From Bacteroidota bacterium (GTDB lineage: Bacteria; Bacteroidota; Ignavibacteria; UBA10030; UBA8401), in contig DATJPT010000009.1 of NCBI GenBank assembly GCA_035506275.1, forward strand, positions 124,001 through 188,000: a stretch of DNA of 64,000 bases, given 5' to 3'. Both the position numbers and the translations under genes were made by a program. The notes under the pieces were generated by a model. The model was not told the origin of the DNA and ran no database searches. It was given only the letters and a program-made list of their open reading frames with translations. This document shows, one piece after another, positions 34,227-43,548 of the stretch; the stretch's first letter is position 1; the number at the start of each line of letters is the position of its first letter.

Positions 34227-35981
34227 ATGATGCACCTTGCTACACGTTGGGTAATAAGTAAAACGGCGTCAATGAACTCGACCATGGCCGGACTTTTCCA
34301 GCGATGGATAAGCCGATGTTCTCAGCCGGCGCTCCTCTCGGCCGTCCTCTGCGTGTCAGCTTCCGCATTCCCCGATACCACACTTCACGACCCCAATGTT
34401 GTTGCAACAATCGGCGCCACGCAAATACCCTACAAAGAGTTTACGGACCGGTACGAGGACTATCTCGTCTTCTCGGGCGTTCAGGACAATATGCGGGCCC
34501 GTTTCGCCGTGCTGAACAATATGATCAACGAAATTCTCTTGAAACAGTACGACGACAATTCGAAGATCTACAACGATCCCGAATACAAGAAAGAAATTGC
34601 GTGGGCCCGGAAAGAATCTGTGCTGGCGTTTCTGAAGGATCAGGAAATTTATGCGAAGATCAGAGTGAGCGACGAGGAAGTGCACGAAGCGTACCGGCGA
34701 TCCAAAGTAAAAGTTTCGGTCCGCCACCTGTTTGCGCAGACCGAAGGCGAAGCTGAAAATCTCTATCGGCTGGCGAAAATGGGAGTGAGTTTTAAGGAGC
34801 TGGCCCAGCAGGTGTTCACGGACACCGCGCTGAAAAACAACGGAGGCTCGCTCGGGTTTATCTCCTGGGGGCAGACGGACCCGAATTTTGAGAACGCCGC
34901 ATATTCGCTGAAAGTTGGAGAGATATCTCGACCCGTAAAAACTGCGCAAGGCTACAGCATCATCAAGGTCGATGACAGAATCGAGGATCCGTTTACGACA
35001 GAAACCGATTTCCTCAATATGAAGCGGAAGATAGAGCGGGCGCTCAAGATTGACAAGAAAGTTCCTTACGAAAAGGATTACATGGCGAAGGTGTTCGATA
35101 CGACCGCCGTGAAGTTTGACGAAACGGCAACGAAGGCCGTTTGCGATGACTTGCAGGAAATTCAGGGCCACAGCATCGAGTCAACAAAGCCTCGGTCCCG
35201 GGCCGGACGATTTTGCGTGAAGTACAAGAACAGATCGTACTCGGCGCAGGAGATCGAAAATAAGATCCTGCAGGTACCGGCTTACAACCGTAGTCTTATT
35301 TCTGAGGTTCATCAGCTGAAAGCAGCAGTCATCGGTCTATTAATGCAGGATGTATTGCTCGATATCGCGAAGCAGAAAGGATACGATACGACCTCGTATG
35401 TGAATGAGACATTTGAAAAGCTGGCGAACAATATTTACCTGAATTATAAGAGAAATGAAGTGCTCGCGCTTGTCCCGGTCGCGGATTCAGAGATTACGAA
35501 ATATTACACAAAGAATATTGGCTACTATACCAATGAACAAGAGATGAACGTCCAGGAGATCGTTGTCGGCAACGACTCGCTGGCGTTCGCGCTCAGAGCC
35601 GATATTCAACTGGGGGCGGATTTTGGATCACTGGCTTCGAAATATTCTTTGAGGTCGTGGAGTGCAAAGCATAACGGCGAGATGGGGCTCGCTCCCATAT
35701 CGAAGTTCGGGGGCCTGAAAGATACACTCTGGGCCGCCCCGCTCGGAGAACTCCTGGGACCGTTGAAGTTCGACAAGTATTACGGGCTCTTTCGTGTTCT
35801 TGAGAAGGAAGGCGGAAAGCCGATCGATGTTGCGTCAGTCCGTCCACAGATCGTTAAAGCCATTCAAAATGAAAAAGGTTTTCCGTATATGAAAGATCGC
35901 TTGGAAAATCTTTCCAAACTGACAACTATCAGAGTCAACGAAACGCTCGTCAAAAATTATACGATGAGCGTGGCCGGGTAA
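34227..35981 (+). CDS. periplasmic peptidyl-prolyl isomerase with two parvulin domains
   Basis: A 584-residue SurA/PrsA-like foldase. A hydrophobic signal region (about 25-49) is followed by a helical chaperone part, a first parvulin domain (about 155-260, 'VSVRHLFAQTEGEAENLYRLAKMGVSFKELAQQVFTDTALKNNGGSLGFISWGQ' region), a long helical linker, and a second parvulin-like domain (about 435-540, 'MNVQEIVVGNDSLAFALRADIQLGADFGSLASKYS' region with 'KHNGEMGLAPISKFGG'). The second domain is more divergent. Such proteins fold outer-membrane barrels in the periplasm. The gene starts 6 bases after lacI and 30 bases before the TonB receptor, so it may serve the barrels of this locus. ATG at 34227 is used; an ATG at 34272 is also possible. 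Confidence 0.82.
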   Translation: MMHLATRWVISKTASMNSTMAGLFQRWISRCSQPALLSAVLCVSASAFPDTTLHDPNVVATIGATQIPYKEFTDRYEDYLVFSGVQDNMRARFAVLNNMINEILLKQYDDNSKIYNDPEYKKEIAWARKESVLAFLKDQEIYAKIRVSDEEVHEAYRRSKVKVSVRHLFAQTEGEAENLYRLAKMGVSFKELAQQVFTDTALKNNGGSLGFISWGQTDPNFENAAYSLKVGEISRPVKTAQGYSIIKVDDRIEDPFTTETDFLNMKRKIERALKIDKKVPYEKDYMAKVFDTTAVKFDETATKAVCDDLQEIQGHSIESTKPRSRAGRFCVKYKNRSYSAQEIENKILQVPAYNRSLISEVHQLKAAVIGLLMQDVLLDIAKQKGYDTTSYVNETFEKLANNIYLNYKRNEVLALVPVADSEITKYYTKNIGYYTNEQEMNVQEIVVGNDSLAFALRADIQLGADFGSLASKYSLRSWSAKHNGEMGLAPISKFGGLKDTLWAAPLGELLGPLKFDKYYGLFRVLEKEGGKPIDVASVRPQIVKAIQNEKGFPYMKDRLENLSKLTTIRVNETLVKNYTMSVAG

Positions 35982-36011
35982 CGATATGAGCGAAAATTTC
36001 TGGAGAAATTT

Positions 36012-38696
36012 ATGAGAATACTTTTACCACGTCTTTTTCTCGTTGTCCTTCTTATCTCCTCCGCAGCGTATGGCGGCACCACCGGAAAACTCACCGGGAA
36101 GGTCATCGACGCCAATACAAAAGAAGCACTCCCTTTTTGTAATATCTCCGTCGTCGGAACGTCCCTCGGTTCGGTCGCGGACCTTGACGGCAATTACGTC
36201 ATTCTTAACATTCCCCCGGGCAATTACTCGGTACGCGCACAATACGTCGGGTACCAGCCCGTTGTTGCAGAAAATGTCTCTATCTCGGTCGACCTGACAT
36301 CGAAGATGGATTTCACGATGAATGAATCCACCGTCGAGCTGCAGGCGGTCGTGGTTGAGGGGAAGATCGATGCCGTCAAAAAAGACGTGACATCGTCCCA
36401 GGCGTTGGTTTCGGCGGATCAAATTAGTACGCTGCCTGTGACCGAGTTCAACGACGTCTTGAGCCTTCAGGCCGGCATTACGAAGGACGCGAACGGAGAT
36501 TTTCATATCCGCGGCGGCCGTACTAGCGAAATCGCATATTGGGTGAATGGTGTATCCATTACCGATCCTTATGATAACAGCAAGGGGGTCGACCTCGATA
36601 ACAGCAGCATCCAGGAGCTACAGGTAATCAGCGGAACGTTCAACGCGGAGTATGGAAATGCGATGTCGGGGATTGTCAATACCGTCACGAAGGAAGGGGG
36701 AAAAGATTATCACGGATCCCTGAATGTGTACGGAAGCGATTACCTCAGTAATTTTACGTCATACTTTACCGATATTGCCCATTATAATCCTGTAACGAAC
36801 TATAATTATCAGGGAAGTTTGAGCGGTCCGTTGCCGATGACGGACGACATGGTCACTTTCTTTGGCAATCTTAGGTACGTGTATGACGACGGCTATCTCT
36901 ACGGACTCGATAAGTACAACATTTATGGCCAGCCGGAAGACGGGCATGCGGTTCCGATGAATTGGAGCAAACGATGGCTTGGCCAGGCGAACGTGGCATA
37001 CCAGTTCATTAAAGATTTCAAAATCAATACGGAGATTCTTTATTCAAAAGACAACTATCAGGACTATGACCACTCATTCAAATGGGAGCCCGATGGAAAC
37101 CCATTCAAGTATGCTGAGGACTATGACGGAACGCTGACCCTTAACCATATTCTCTCTTCAGGGACTTTTTATACTTTCAGAACCAATTATTTCTACAAGA
37201 CCTTCAAGCAGTACCTTTTTCCCTCGCCGACAGACCCGAGATACTTATCGCCGGATTCACTGAACACCGTCTCGTATGCGTTCCATGACAAAGGAACGAA
37301 CCTTGAACGTTTTTTCCGCGAGACGCAGTCGTACACCGCGAAACTGGATTTTTCAAGTCAGGTAAGCGAGAACCATTTGCTTCAATTCGGATTCGATGGG
37401 AAGATGCATCATCTGCAGTTTGACGACTATACTCTCCAGCCTCTCGAAGTAGGCGGAGTACCCGTGGTCCCTTTTGCCGCCTCGATTCCCGACCCGACAT
37501 CGATTAACAGGAATGTCTATGACGCGAAACCGATAGAATTTGCCAGTTACATCCAGGATAAAATCGAGTATAAAGACGTTATCATCAATATCGGCCTCCG
37601 TTTCGATTACTTCAACTCGAAGGGCCAGGTTCTCGTCGATCCACAAGACCCGAACATCAACGTCCCGCTCCGTCAGGGGCTGGATTCTTTGACGCTGGCA
37701 CAGCGCGAGCCGTATTTTTACAAGGATGCAACGCCGAAGTCACAGCTAAGCCCGCGGTTTGGCGTCTCCTACCCGATCAGTGTCAACGGTGTCGTCCACT
37801 TCTCCTACGGGCATTTCCTCCAGATACCCACATTCCAATATTTATTCAACCTTGGAGAATACAAAGTGCCCGAAACCGGCGGCGAAGTAACGACAGTGTT
37901 CGGAAATCCCGATCTCCAGCCGCAGCGCACTATCATGTATGAAATCGGGTTCAGGCAGCAGTTCATGGATGAATTTGTCATCGATGCGACCGGATTTTAC
38001 AGAGATATACGGGACTGGATTACTGCTGGCGTTCCAACGGCGACCAGCAACGGTGTGTTGTATTCAGTGTACACTAACAGGGATTATTCCAACGTTCGAG
38101 GCATAACGATCAATTTCTCAAAGAAATTTTCGAACCATTATTCAGCCGAACTGAATTATACGTATCAAGTTGCCGAAGGAAGCAATTCCAACCCGGACGA
38201 TGCATTCAATGCATCCCTGAATAATGAAGCCCCTGTCATCTTTCTATCTCCGCTGAACTGGGATCAACGGCATAACCTCAACTTCAACTTTATGGTCGGT
38301 GACAACGGATGGAATGTGAGTTTGTTGGCAAAGTATGGAACCGGTTTGCCGTACACTCCTTCAGTGACTCAAGAGACATCGGACCGCGGACTTAGCTCGG
38401 GCTTCCTGCCTAACACAAGGAATCTCCCCCCTCAGTTCGACATTGACCTGTATGCGAACAAGTCGTTTTCGATATTCGGTACCCAATTCACTGCCTATCT
38501 GAAAGTGTTTAATCTCTTTGATGAACATAATGTTGTGAATGTCTTTGGCGATACAGGCGAGCCTGATTTTACTACAACCGTTGCGGACATCCCACCGGAC
38601 CCGGCCCGCCCCAACACGGTGGCAGAGTATATTCGATATCCTACAAATTACGCAGCACCAAGATCAGTCCAGACTGGTATTGAGCTTTCATTTTAA
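36012..38696 (+). CDS. SusC-like TonB-dependent receptor
   Basis: An 894-residue outer-membrane receptor. After a signal peptide (about 1-21) comes a carboxypeptidase-regulatory-like domain ('GKLTGKVIDANTKEALPFCNISVVGTSLGSVADLDGNYVI' region, about 24-110), the plug ('LPVTEFNDVLSLQAGITKDANGDFHIRGGRTSEIAYWVNGVSI' region) and a 22-strand-type barrel ending 'SVQTGIELSF', with the terminal Phe recognised by the Bam machinery. TonB energises import of bound ligand. SusD-type lipoproteins normally lie next to SusC, but none is present here; the next gene is a giant exported protein. Context argues for alpha-glucan oligosaccharides as ligand. GGAG lies 7 bases before the ATG. Confidence 0.9.
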   Translation: MRILLPRLFLVVLLISSAAYGGTTGKLTGKVIDANTKEALPFCNISVVGTSLGSVADLDGNYVILNIPPGNYSVRAQYVGYQPVVAENVSISVDLTSKMDFTMNESTVELQAVVVEGKIDAVKKDVTSSQALVSADQISTLPVTEFNDVLSLQAGITKDANGDFHIRGGRTSEIAYWVNGVSITDPYDNSKGVDLDNSSIQELQVISGTFNAEYGNAMSGIVNTVTKEGGKDYHGSLNVYGSDYLSNFTSYFTDIAHYNPVTNYNYQGSLSGPLPMTDDMVTFFGNLRYVYDDGYLYGLDKYNIYGQPEDGHAVPMNWSKRWLGQANVAYQFIKDFKINTEILYSKDNYQDYDHSFKWEPDGNPFKYAEDYDGTLTLNHILSSGTFYTFRTNYFYKTFKQYLFPSPTDPRYLSPDSLNTVSYAFHDKGTNLERFFRETQSYTAKLDFSSQVSENHLLQFGFDGKMHHLQFDDYTLQPLEVGGVPVVPFAASIPDPTSINRNVYDAKPIEFASYIQDKIEYKDVIINIGLRFDYFNSKGQVLVDPQDPNINVPLRQGLDSLTLAQREPYFYKDATPKSQLSPRFGVSYPISVNGVVHFSYGHFLQIPTFQYLFNLGEYKVPETGGEVTTVFGNPDLQPQRTIMYEIGFRQQFMDEFVIDATGFYRDIRDWITAGVPTATSNGVLYSVYTNRDYSNVRGITINFSKKFSNHYSAELNYTYQVAEGSNSNPDDAFNASLNNEAPVIFLSPLNWDQRHNLNFNFMVGDNGWNVSLLAKYGTGLPYTPSVTQETSDRGLSSGFLPNTRNLPPQFDIDLYANKSFSIFGTQFTAYLKVFNLFDEHNVVNVFGDTGEPDFTTTVADIPPDPARPNTVAEYIRYPTNYAAPRSVQTGIELSF

Positions 38697-38721
38697 GTTC
38701 CTGCTTCGGAGGATGACTGTA

Positions 38722-41700
38722 ATGAATCGAACTTTGAATATTTTCCTTCACCTGTTTGTTGCGTTGCTCTTACTCAATGGAATTCTCTTTGCGCAATATG
38801 GGAATCCCGTCGCCGGACACGTTCCCAGCAAAGAACGCGGGGACCCGCGCGTCCGCACTCATACTCAGTTGGAAGGAAACAGAGTCCGGGCATCAATATT
38901 TAATTTCGCATTCACCGGCCGTGAGGGGGGGCAATATCCGATTAACGTGGAAACGCCGTATGAATGGCCGAAGAATACCGGAGAGGTGTACCTTGCATTG
39001 ACGGGATTAATGCTGGGTGCCGAGGTAACGGACAGCAAGGGAAATTTACAGCATATTATCGATGTTCCGGATTACAGAACTTCGCCGTCGGGCGCAACAT
39101 GGAATCTCGAACCGATTCCCGGGTATTCCAACCCGACATCGAACAGCCTGGCGAACAGCCTCGATCCATCGACCTGGCCGACATCGTGGCCTGATAAAGC
39201 GAACGACAAGATCGACCCGGGTTGGAAGGGGGAATGGAATGGGTACTTCGGGAAGAACATTTTTAACGCAGACCAAGAGCTTTTTGCGAAAGCGTCGGAC
39301 GACCGTTATGATCGTTACACCGATTATTATCCCGATACAACGGACCTCACAAGGAAAGGGCTGGGAATCATCGTCGACCAGCGGAGTCTGGCTTGGTCGC
39401 AGATCCTTATTCAGGACGACGTGTTTCTCCTTTACACGTTGCGGAATGATGGCACTCAGAATATTCCGAAAATGGGTGTGACAATTTGGTTTGCTGATTT
39501 CGTCGGGGGCAACGGCGATTCACAGGACGACATCGCCGACTTCGACATTTTGAACCGATTCCTCTGGTCGCGCGATGCCGACAACCGGGCACCAACGTTC
39601 GGCAACGATCCTGTTGGAGCTGTGGCGATGACTTTTTTGGAGACACCCGGCAATTCGGCCGACCGGATCGATAACGATGGAGACGGTGAGGCAAACGGTC
39701 CCAAAATCACTTCTGATATGCTGGTGGGGGAAATACCGGACAACGGCATTGATGACAATGGGAACGGGTTGATCGACGAAAACCAGACTGATATCGCTTT
39801 TGGAACCCAGGTCGGCACAACATACGCGAACGGCATTGACGATAATAACAACGGCGAAGCGGGAAGCCCGGTGATCACGCAGGCGATGATCGACGCGGCC
39901 GCAACCGATATGAATGTCGACAGTTCAGGAAATGTTCACCACTGGAACCGATGGCCCCCAAACCCCGAGTCGGATTCGATCCAGCAAAAGCAAATCTGGC
40001 TGATCGGTGTGACCCAGGCTGATCTTGGAAAAAAGTATAAAGACAATATCGATAACAACGGCAACAGCCCGAGCATCAGCTACAATAACCTGCCGCTGGT
40101 GACCCAGGGAATGATCGACTCTGCATCGCACGATCAATGGCATCGCTACAAAGTTCCAGGAACGCATGTGATCCTGTACAGCCTCGATCAGTCCTCGCTG
40201 GGCAAACCGTACCTGAATAAAGACGGCTTGCGTGATGGAGGTGTCGATGAAAACATCGACGAAATGATCGATGAGTCGCGCACGGATCGTGTCGACAACG
40301 ACGGGGATTGGAATCCGCTCACCGATGACGTCGGACTGGATGGAGTTCCCGGGACGCATGATTTTGGAGAAGGTGACGGTAAACCGACCTCCGGAGTCGG
40401 CACGGGCGAACCGGGCGAGCCGCATATCGACCTCACAGATGTGAAAGAAACGGACCAGATTGGCATTACGGGAGCGGATCGGATTGTCGCGGGCGGATTG
40501 AACATCAACAGCGATGCAACTATGTGGTTCGACTTCATGATCCCGGGGAAATATTTTGACCCGGCTACCGTCGTTGCCAGCGACGTCGACCTCTTTGTCT
40601 CCTCCAGCCTCTTCCCGATGCCGGCTGGAGACGTTGAACCTTTTTCGATGGCTGTCATCCTTGTCAACGGTCCGGTGAATGATCCCGGCTGGGCGATCAG
40701 AAAAAGTCAGATCCTTTTGAAACGTTCACGGGCTCAGCAGACATACCAGAATAATTACCGGTTTGCAATTGCCCCTCCCGCCCCGATTGTTACGGCCGTG
40801 CCGGGAGATAACAGAGTCACCCTCTATTGGGATAACAAAGCCGAGAGTTCATATGATGCATTCACCGCAAATATCGGTGGGGACGGCCATCATTTTGAAG
40901 GCTATCGCATCTATCGAGCTTCCGATCCGGCGTTTCAGGATGCATTGAATATCACCAACGGGCAAGGAACGCCGCAATTCATGAGTCCGCTTGCCGTCTT
41001 CGATCTTGTCGATGGCATCATGGGTTACGATTCCGTGGGTATCGACGGCATCCACTACTATCTCGGAAGCGATTCCGGACTTCAGCACTCCTTCGTGGAT
41101 AGCACGGCGAAAGATGGATTTACGTACTACTATGCCGTAGTTTCGTACAGCAAAGGTTATGCTGCCGGCGGCATTCTTCCCGCGGAAAGTCCGATCAGAG
41201 TCAATTTAGCAGCGGACGGCAGCGTGACACTCGGTCCCAATGTCGCCCGCGTAACACCCGAAGCGAGTTCGGCTGGATACGTCAATTCATCACTCGGGAC
41301 AATCAAGCTGCTTAAAGGGGCGACGACGAGCACCGTTTCGTACGAGATTGTAGACCCGAAGGCCGTCAAGAACAGCCAAACGTACTACCTCACTTTTCAG
41401 GATACGCTTGTAGTGACTCCGGGCAAGCCCGACACCTTAAAAACGAAGAACTATACGTTGGTGGATTCTACCGACGGCAGGATCCTTGAATACCAAAATC
41501 CGAATTTCGGTTCCATCTATGAGCAACCGGTCCTGGACGGCTTCAGATTGACGTTCAATAATGCGACAAGCGTTGAACTGGATTCAACGTCTTCACGGTG
41601 GACCGACCCCAAAGTTCCGAATTTTGTGTTCGAAAAGTATGTTGCGCCTGGAGGAATCAGCGGCGAGTTGCGCCCCGACGACTATAGAATTTTCTTCGGC

Positions 41701-42399
41701 AATGTTGGCGTGGACACTTCCGTGGATTTCACATATAAAAGCAAAGTGTACCCTGCTGAACCTGTCAACTTCAGAGTACTAAACACCACGACGAATACAT
41801 ACGTGACGTTTGGATTTCTTGATTTCGACCAGACAGGAGGGGCGGGGAAACTTTCCGCACTCGGTTCGGCGAAGGACAGGATCGTGTTTCTTGAGCCGAA
41901 CTCAAAAGATTCACTGGTAGTCACATGGTGGTTTTATCTTTCGGCTGCTCCCGATTCTGTCCAAACGATTCCAATGCCCGGCGATACGGCGTACATTAAG
42001 TTGAAGAAACCGTTTTTGTCCGACGACGTGTTCAGCTTCACTTCGGCGCCCGAACATATCGACGCATCCCTTGGAAAAGTACAGCTTGACAACATCAAAG
42101 TGGTTCCGAATCCTTACCTCGGCTCTGCGCGCTGGGAGGTGAAAAACCCGTACTCGACTGGGAGAGGCGCTCGGTCGTTGCATTTCACGCATCTTCCGGC
42201 TCAATGCACGATCAGAATCTTTACGGCGGACGGAGAACTAGTCAAGACCATCATTCACAGCAATCCGATTGATGACGGCACCGAAGATTGGAACATGCTT
42301 TCGGAAGACAACTTGTCCATTTCGTACGGCGTATACGTTTATCATGTCGATGCCCCCGGCATCGGCAAGACGATGGGCAAGTTTGCCGTCATAAAATAG
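38722..42399 (+). CDS. giant exported protein with Asp/Asn-rich repeats and Fn3-like region
   Basis: A 1225-residue protein with a signal peptide (about 1-26) and no family I can name. Around residues 310-560 are several short acidic repeats ('DRIDNDGDGEANGP', 'GIDDNGNGLIDENQTD', 'GIDDNNNGEAGSP', 'RVDNDGDWNPLTDD') that look like calcium-binding loops of the thrombospondin-3/dockerin type. Around 680-820 there is a fibronectin type III-like domain ('PAPPAPIVTAVPGDNRVTLYWDN', 'GYRIYRASD', 'FTYYYAVVSYSKGY'). The end 'SISYGVYVYHVDAPGIGKTMGKFAVIK' resembles the last strands of FlgD/T9SS-type tails but lacks the PNPFNP signature. The ATG at 38722 follows GGAGG. It lies between a TonB receptor and a PorV-like gene, so a surface partner replacing SusD is conceivable. 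Confidence 0.7.
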   Translation: MNRTLNIFLHLFVALLLLNGILFAQYGNPVAGHVPSKERGDPRVRTHTQLEGNRVRASIFNFAFTGREGGQYPINVETPYEWPKNTGEVYLALTGLMLGAEVTDSKGNLQHIIDVPDYRTSPSGATWNLEPIPGYSNPTSNSLANSLDPSTWPTSWPDKANDKIDPGWKGEWNGYFGKNIFNADQELFAKASDDRYDRYTDYYPDTTDLTRKGLGIIVDQRSLAWSQILIQDDVFLLYTLRNDGTQNIPKMGVTIWFADFVGGNGDSQDDIADFDILNRFLWSRDADNRAPTFGNDPVGAVAMTFLETPGNSADRIDNDGDGEANGPKITSDMLVGEIPDNGIDDNGNGLIDENQTDIAFGTQVGTTYANGIDDNNNGEAGSPVITQAMIDAAATDMNVDSSGNVHHWNRWPPNPESDSIQQKQIWLIGVTQADLGKKYKDNIDNNGNSPSISYNNLPLVTQGMIDSASHDQWHRYKVPGTHVILYSLDQSSLGKPYLNKDGLRDGGVDENIDEMIDESRTDRVDNDGDWNPLTDDVGLDGVPGTHDFGEGDGKPTSGVGTGEPGEPHIDLTDVKETDQIGITGADRIVAGGLNINSDATMWFDFMIPGKYFDPATVVASDVDLFVSSSLFPMPAGDVEPFSMAVILVNGPVNDPGWAIRKSQILLKRSRAQQTYQNNYRFAIAPPAPIVTAVPGDNRVTLYWDNKAESSYDAFTANIGGDGHHFEGYRIYRASDPAFQDALNITNGQGTPQFMSPLAVFDLVDGIMGYDSVGIDGIHYYLGSDSGLQHSFVDSTAKDGFTYYYAVVSYSKGYAAGGILPAESPIRVNLAADGSVTLGPNVARVTPEASSAGYVNSSLGTIKLLKGATTSTVSYEIVDPKAVKNSQTYYLTFQDTLVVTPGKPDTLKTKNYTLVDSTDGRILEYQNPNFGSIYEQPVLDGFRLTFNNATSVELDSTSSRWTDPKVPNFVFEKYVAPGGISGELRPDDYRIFFGNVGVDTSVDFTYKSKVYPAEPVNFRVLNTTTNTYVTFGFLDFDQTGGAGKLSALGSAKDRIVFLEPNSKDSLVVTWWFYLSAAPDSVQTIPMPGDTAYIKLKKPFLSDDVFSFTSAPEHIDASLGKVQLDNIKVVPNPYLGSARWEVKNPYSTGRGARSLHFTHLPAQCTIRIFTADGELVKTIIHSNPIDDGTEDWNMLSEDNLSISYGVYVYHVDAPGIGKTMGKFAVIK

Positions 42400-42453
42400 A
42401 GACCTGGTCTCATCTGAGAATCTAACATATGAAATCTATTTTGGGAGCCTAAC

Positions 42454-43479
42454 GTGCTTAAAAAATCTATTTGGGTGATGGGGCTTGCTCTTTCCCTTTC
42501 GTCTGCCGTTGCTATTGCGCAAACGATCACAAAGACCGGGACGACGGCAGCAAAATTCCTAAGTATCGGCATCGGTCCGCGGGCAATTGCGATGGGGGGC
42601 GCATACACAGCGGTCGGTAACGATGCGTCGTCGATCTATTGGAACCCTGCAGGCATCACCGGTATGGATCAATTCCAGGCATTGTTCACCTACACCAATC
42701 TCTTTGCCGGCATCGGCGTTGATTATTTCGGGCTTGTCCTCCCGTCGGGTGAAACAGGTGATTTTGCACTTAACGTTACTGCGGTGGATTACGGCTCGAT
42801 GGGAGTCACGACAGAGGACCAACCGGACGGAACGGGCGAAACCTTCACCCCGGCCAGTTACGAATTTGGTTTGACGTATGCAAGAAGCATCACCCAGGAT
42901 TTTGCGGTCGGGGCTACCGCGAAGCTTGTCACTGAAAATATTTATCATTCGAATGCAACGGGCGTTGCTTTCGATATTGGCACACTGTTCATGACGCCGT
43001 TTTACGACGTCAAATTTGCCAGCAGCATTACCAATTTCGGAACCAAGATGCAGATGTCCGGGAACGACCTCCTCATCCGTTATGATGTGGATCCCACACG
43101 GGCAGGAAGCAACAATACCGTCGATGCGAACATTGCGACGGACCAGTTCGACCTCCCGCTGCGGCTGCAGATCGGGCTGGCGCGCGATTTCTTATTCCTC
43201 GATGGACAGCGGTTTACTCTTGCCGTGGACGGTGTCGTCCCCAACGACAACAATGAGTCGGTCAATGTCGGCGGAGAGCTTGCACTCTTCAACAACATGG
43301 TCTTTCTCCGCGGGGGATACAAATCGCTTTTCCTGAAGAATTCACAGGAAGGGTTGACTCTCGGCATCGGTCTCAAGTATCAAAAGCCGGGGTATCTCGA
43401 CATCGCGATCGATTACGCATATCAGCAGTATACGTACCTGGGAAACGTGAATAGTTTCGGCGTTCAGTTAAACTTCTAA
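42454..43479 (+). CDS. PorV/PorQ-type outer-membrane barrel protein
   Basis: A 341-residue beta-barrel of the PorV/PorQ (UPF0164) family. After a signal peptide (about 1-23) come the diagnostic 'AAKFLSIGIGPRAIAMGGAYTAVGNDASSIYWNPAG' region and a series of amphipathic strands ending 'NVNSFGVQLNF'. PorV shuttles type IX secreted proteins from the translocon to the attachment complex, and PorQ-like paralogs do related work; many Ignavibacteria have several. The neighbouring T9SS-tailed protein makes a dedicated secretion role plausible. Start is GTG at 42454, preceded by GGGAG at proper spacing. Which subfamily it belongs to cannot be settled by eye. Confidence 0.82.
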   Translation: MLKKSIWVMGLALSLSSAVAIAQTITKTGTTAAKFLSIGIGPRAIAMGGAYTAVGNDASSIYWNPAGITGMDQFQALFTYTNLFAGIGVDYFGLVLPSGETGDFALNVTAVDYGSMGVTTEDQPDGTGETFTPASYEFGLTYARSITQDFAVGATAKLVTENIYHSNATGVAFDIGTLFMTPFYDVKFASSITNFGTKMQMSGNDLLIRYDVDPTRAGSNNTVDANIATDQFDLPLRLQIGLARDFLFLDGQRFTLAVDGVVPNDNNESVNVGGELALFNNMVFLRGGYKSLFLKNSQEGLTLGIGLKYQKPGYLDIAIDYAYQQYTYLGNVNSFGVQLNF

Positions 43480-43490
43480 CACTAAATAAC

Positions 43491-43516
43491 TCCCCCTGCG
43501 CAGTTTTGCAGAGGGA
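43491..43516 (+). promoter_or_regulatory. leader hairpin before the T9SS protein gene
   Basis: Arms around 43491-43499 and 43508-43516 form a 9-bp stem with one mismatch and an 8-base loop. It sits in the 69-base gap before the gene at 43549, which has a strong AAAGGAG ribosome site. It could act as an mRNA processing or partial termination point; no T tract follows. Confidence 0.35.
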
Positions 43517-43548
43517 AATCTATAACAATCAATAAAGGAGTACCACAT

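Noticed and set aside
42399-42411. Palindrome GAGACC-T-GGTCTC after the giant protein gene
   Set aside because: It is a short 6+1+6 repeat overlapping the stop codon, with no promoter context and no copy elsewhere that I could find, so chance is likely.
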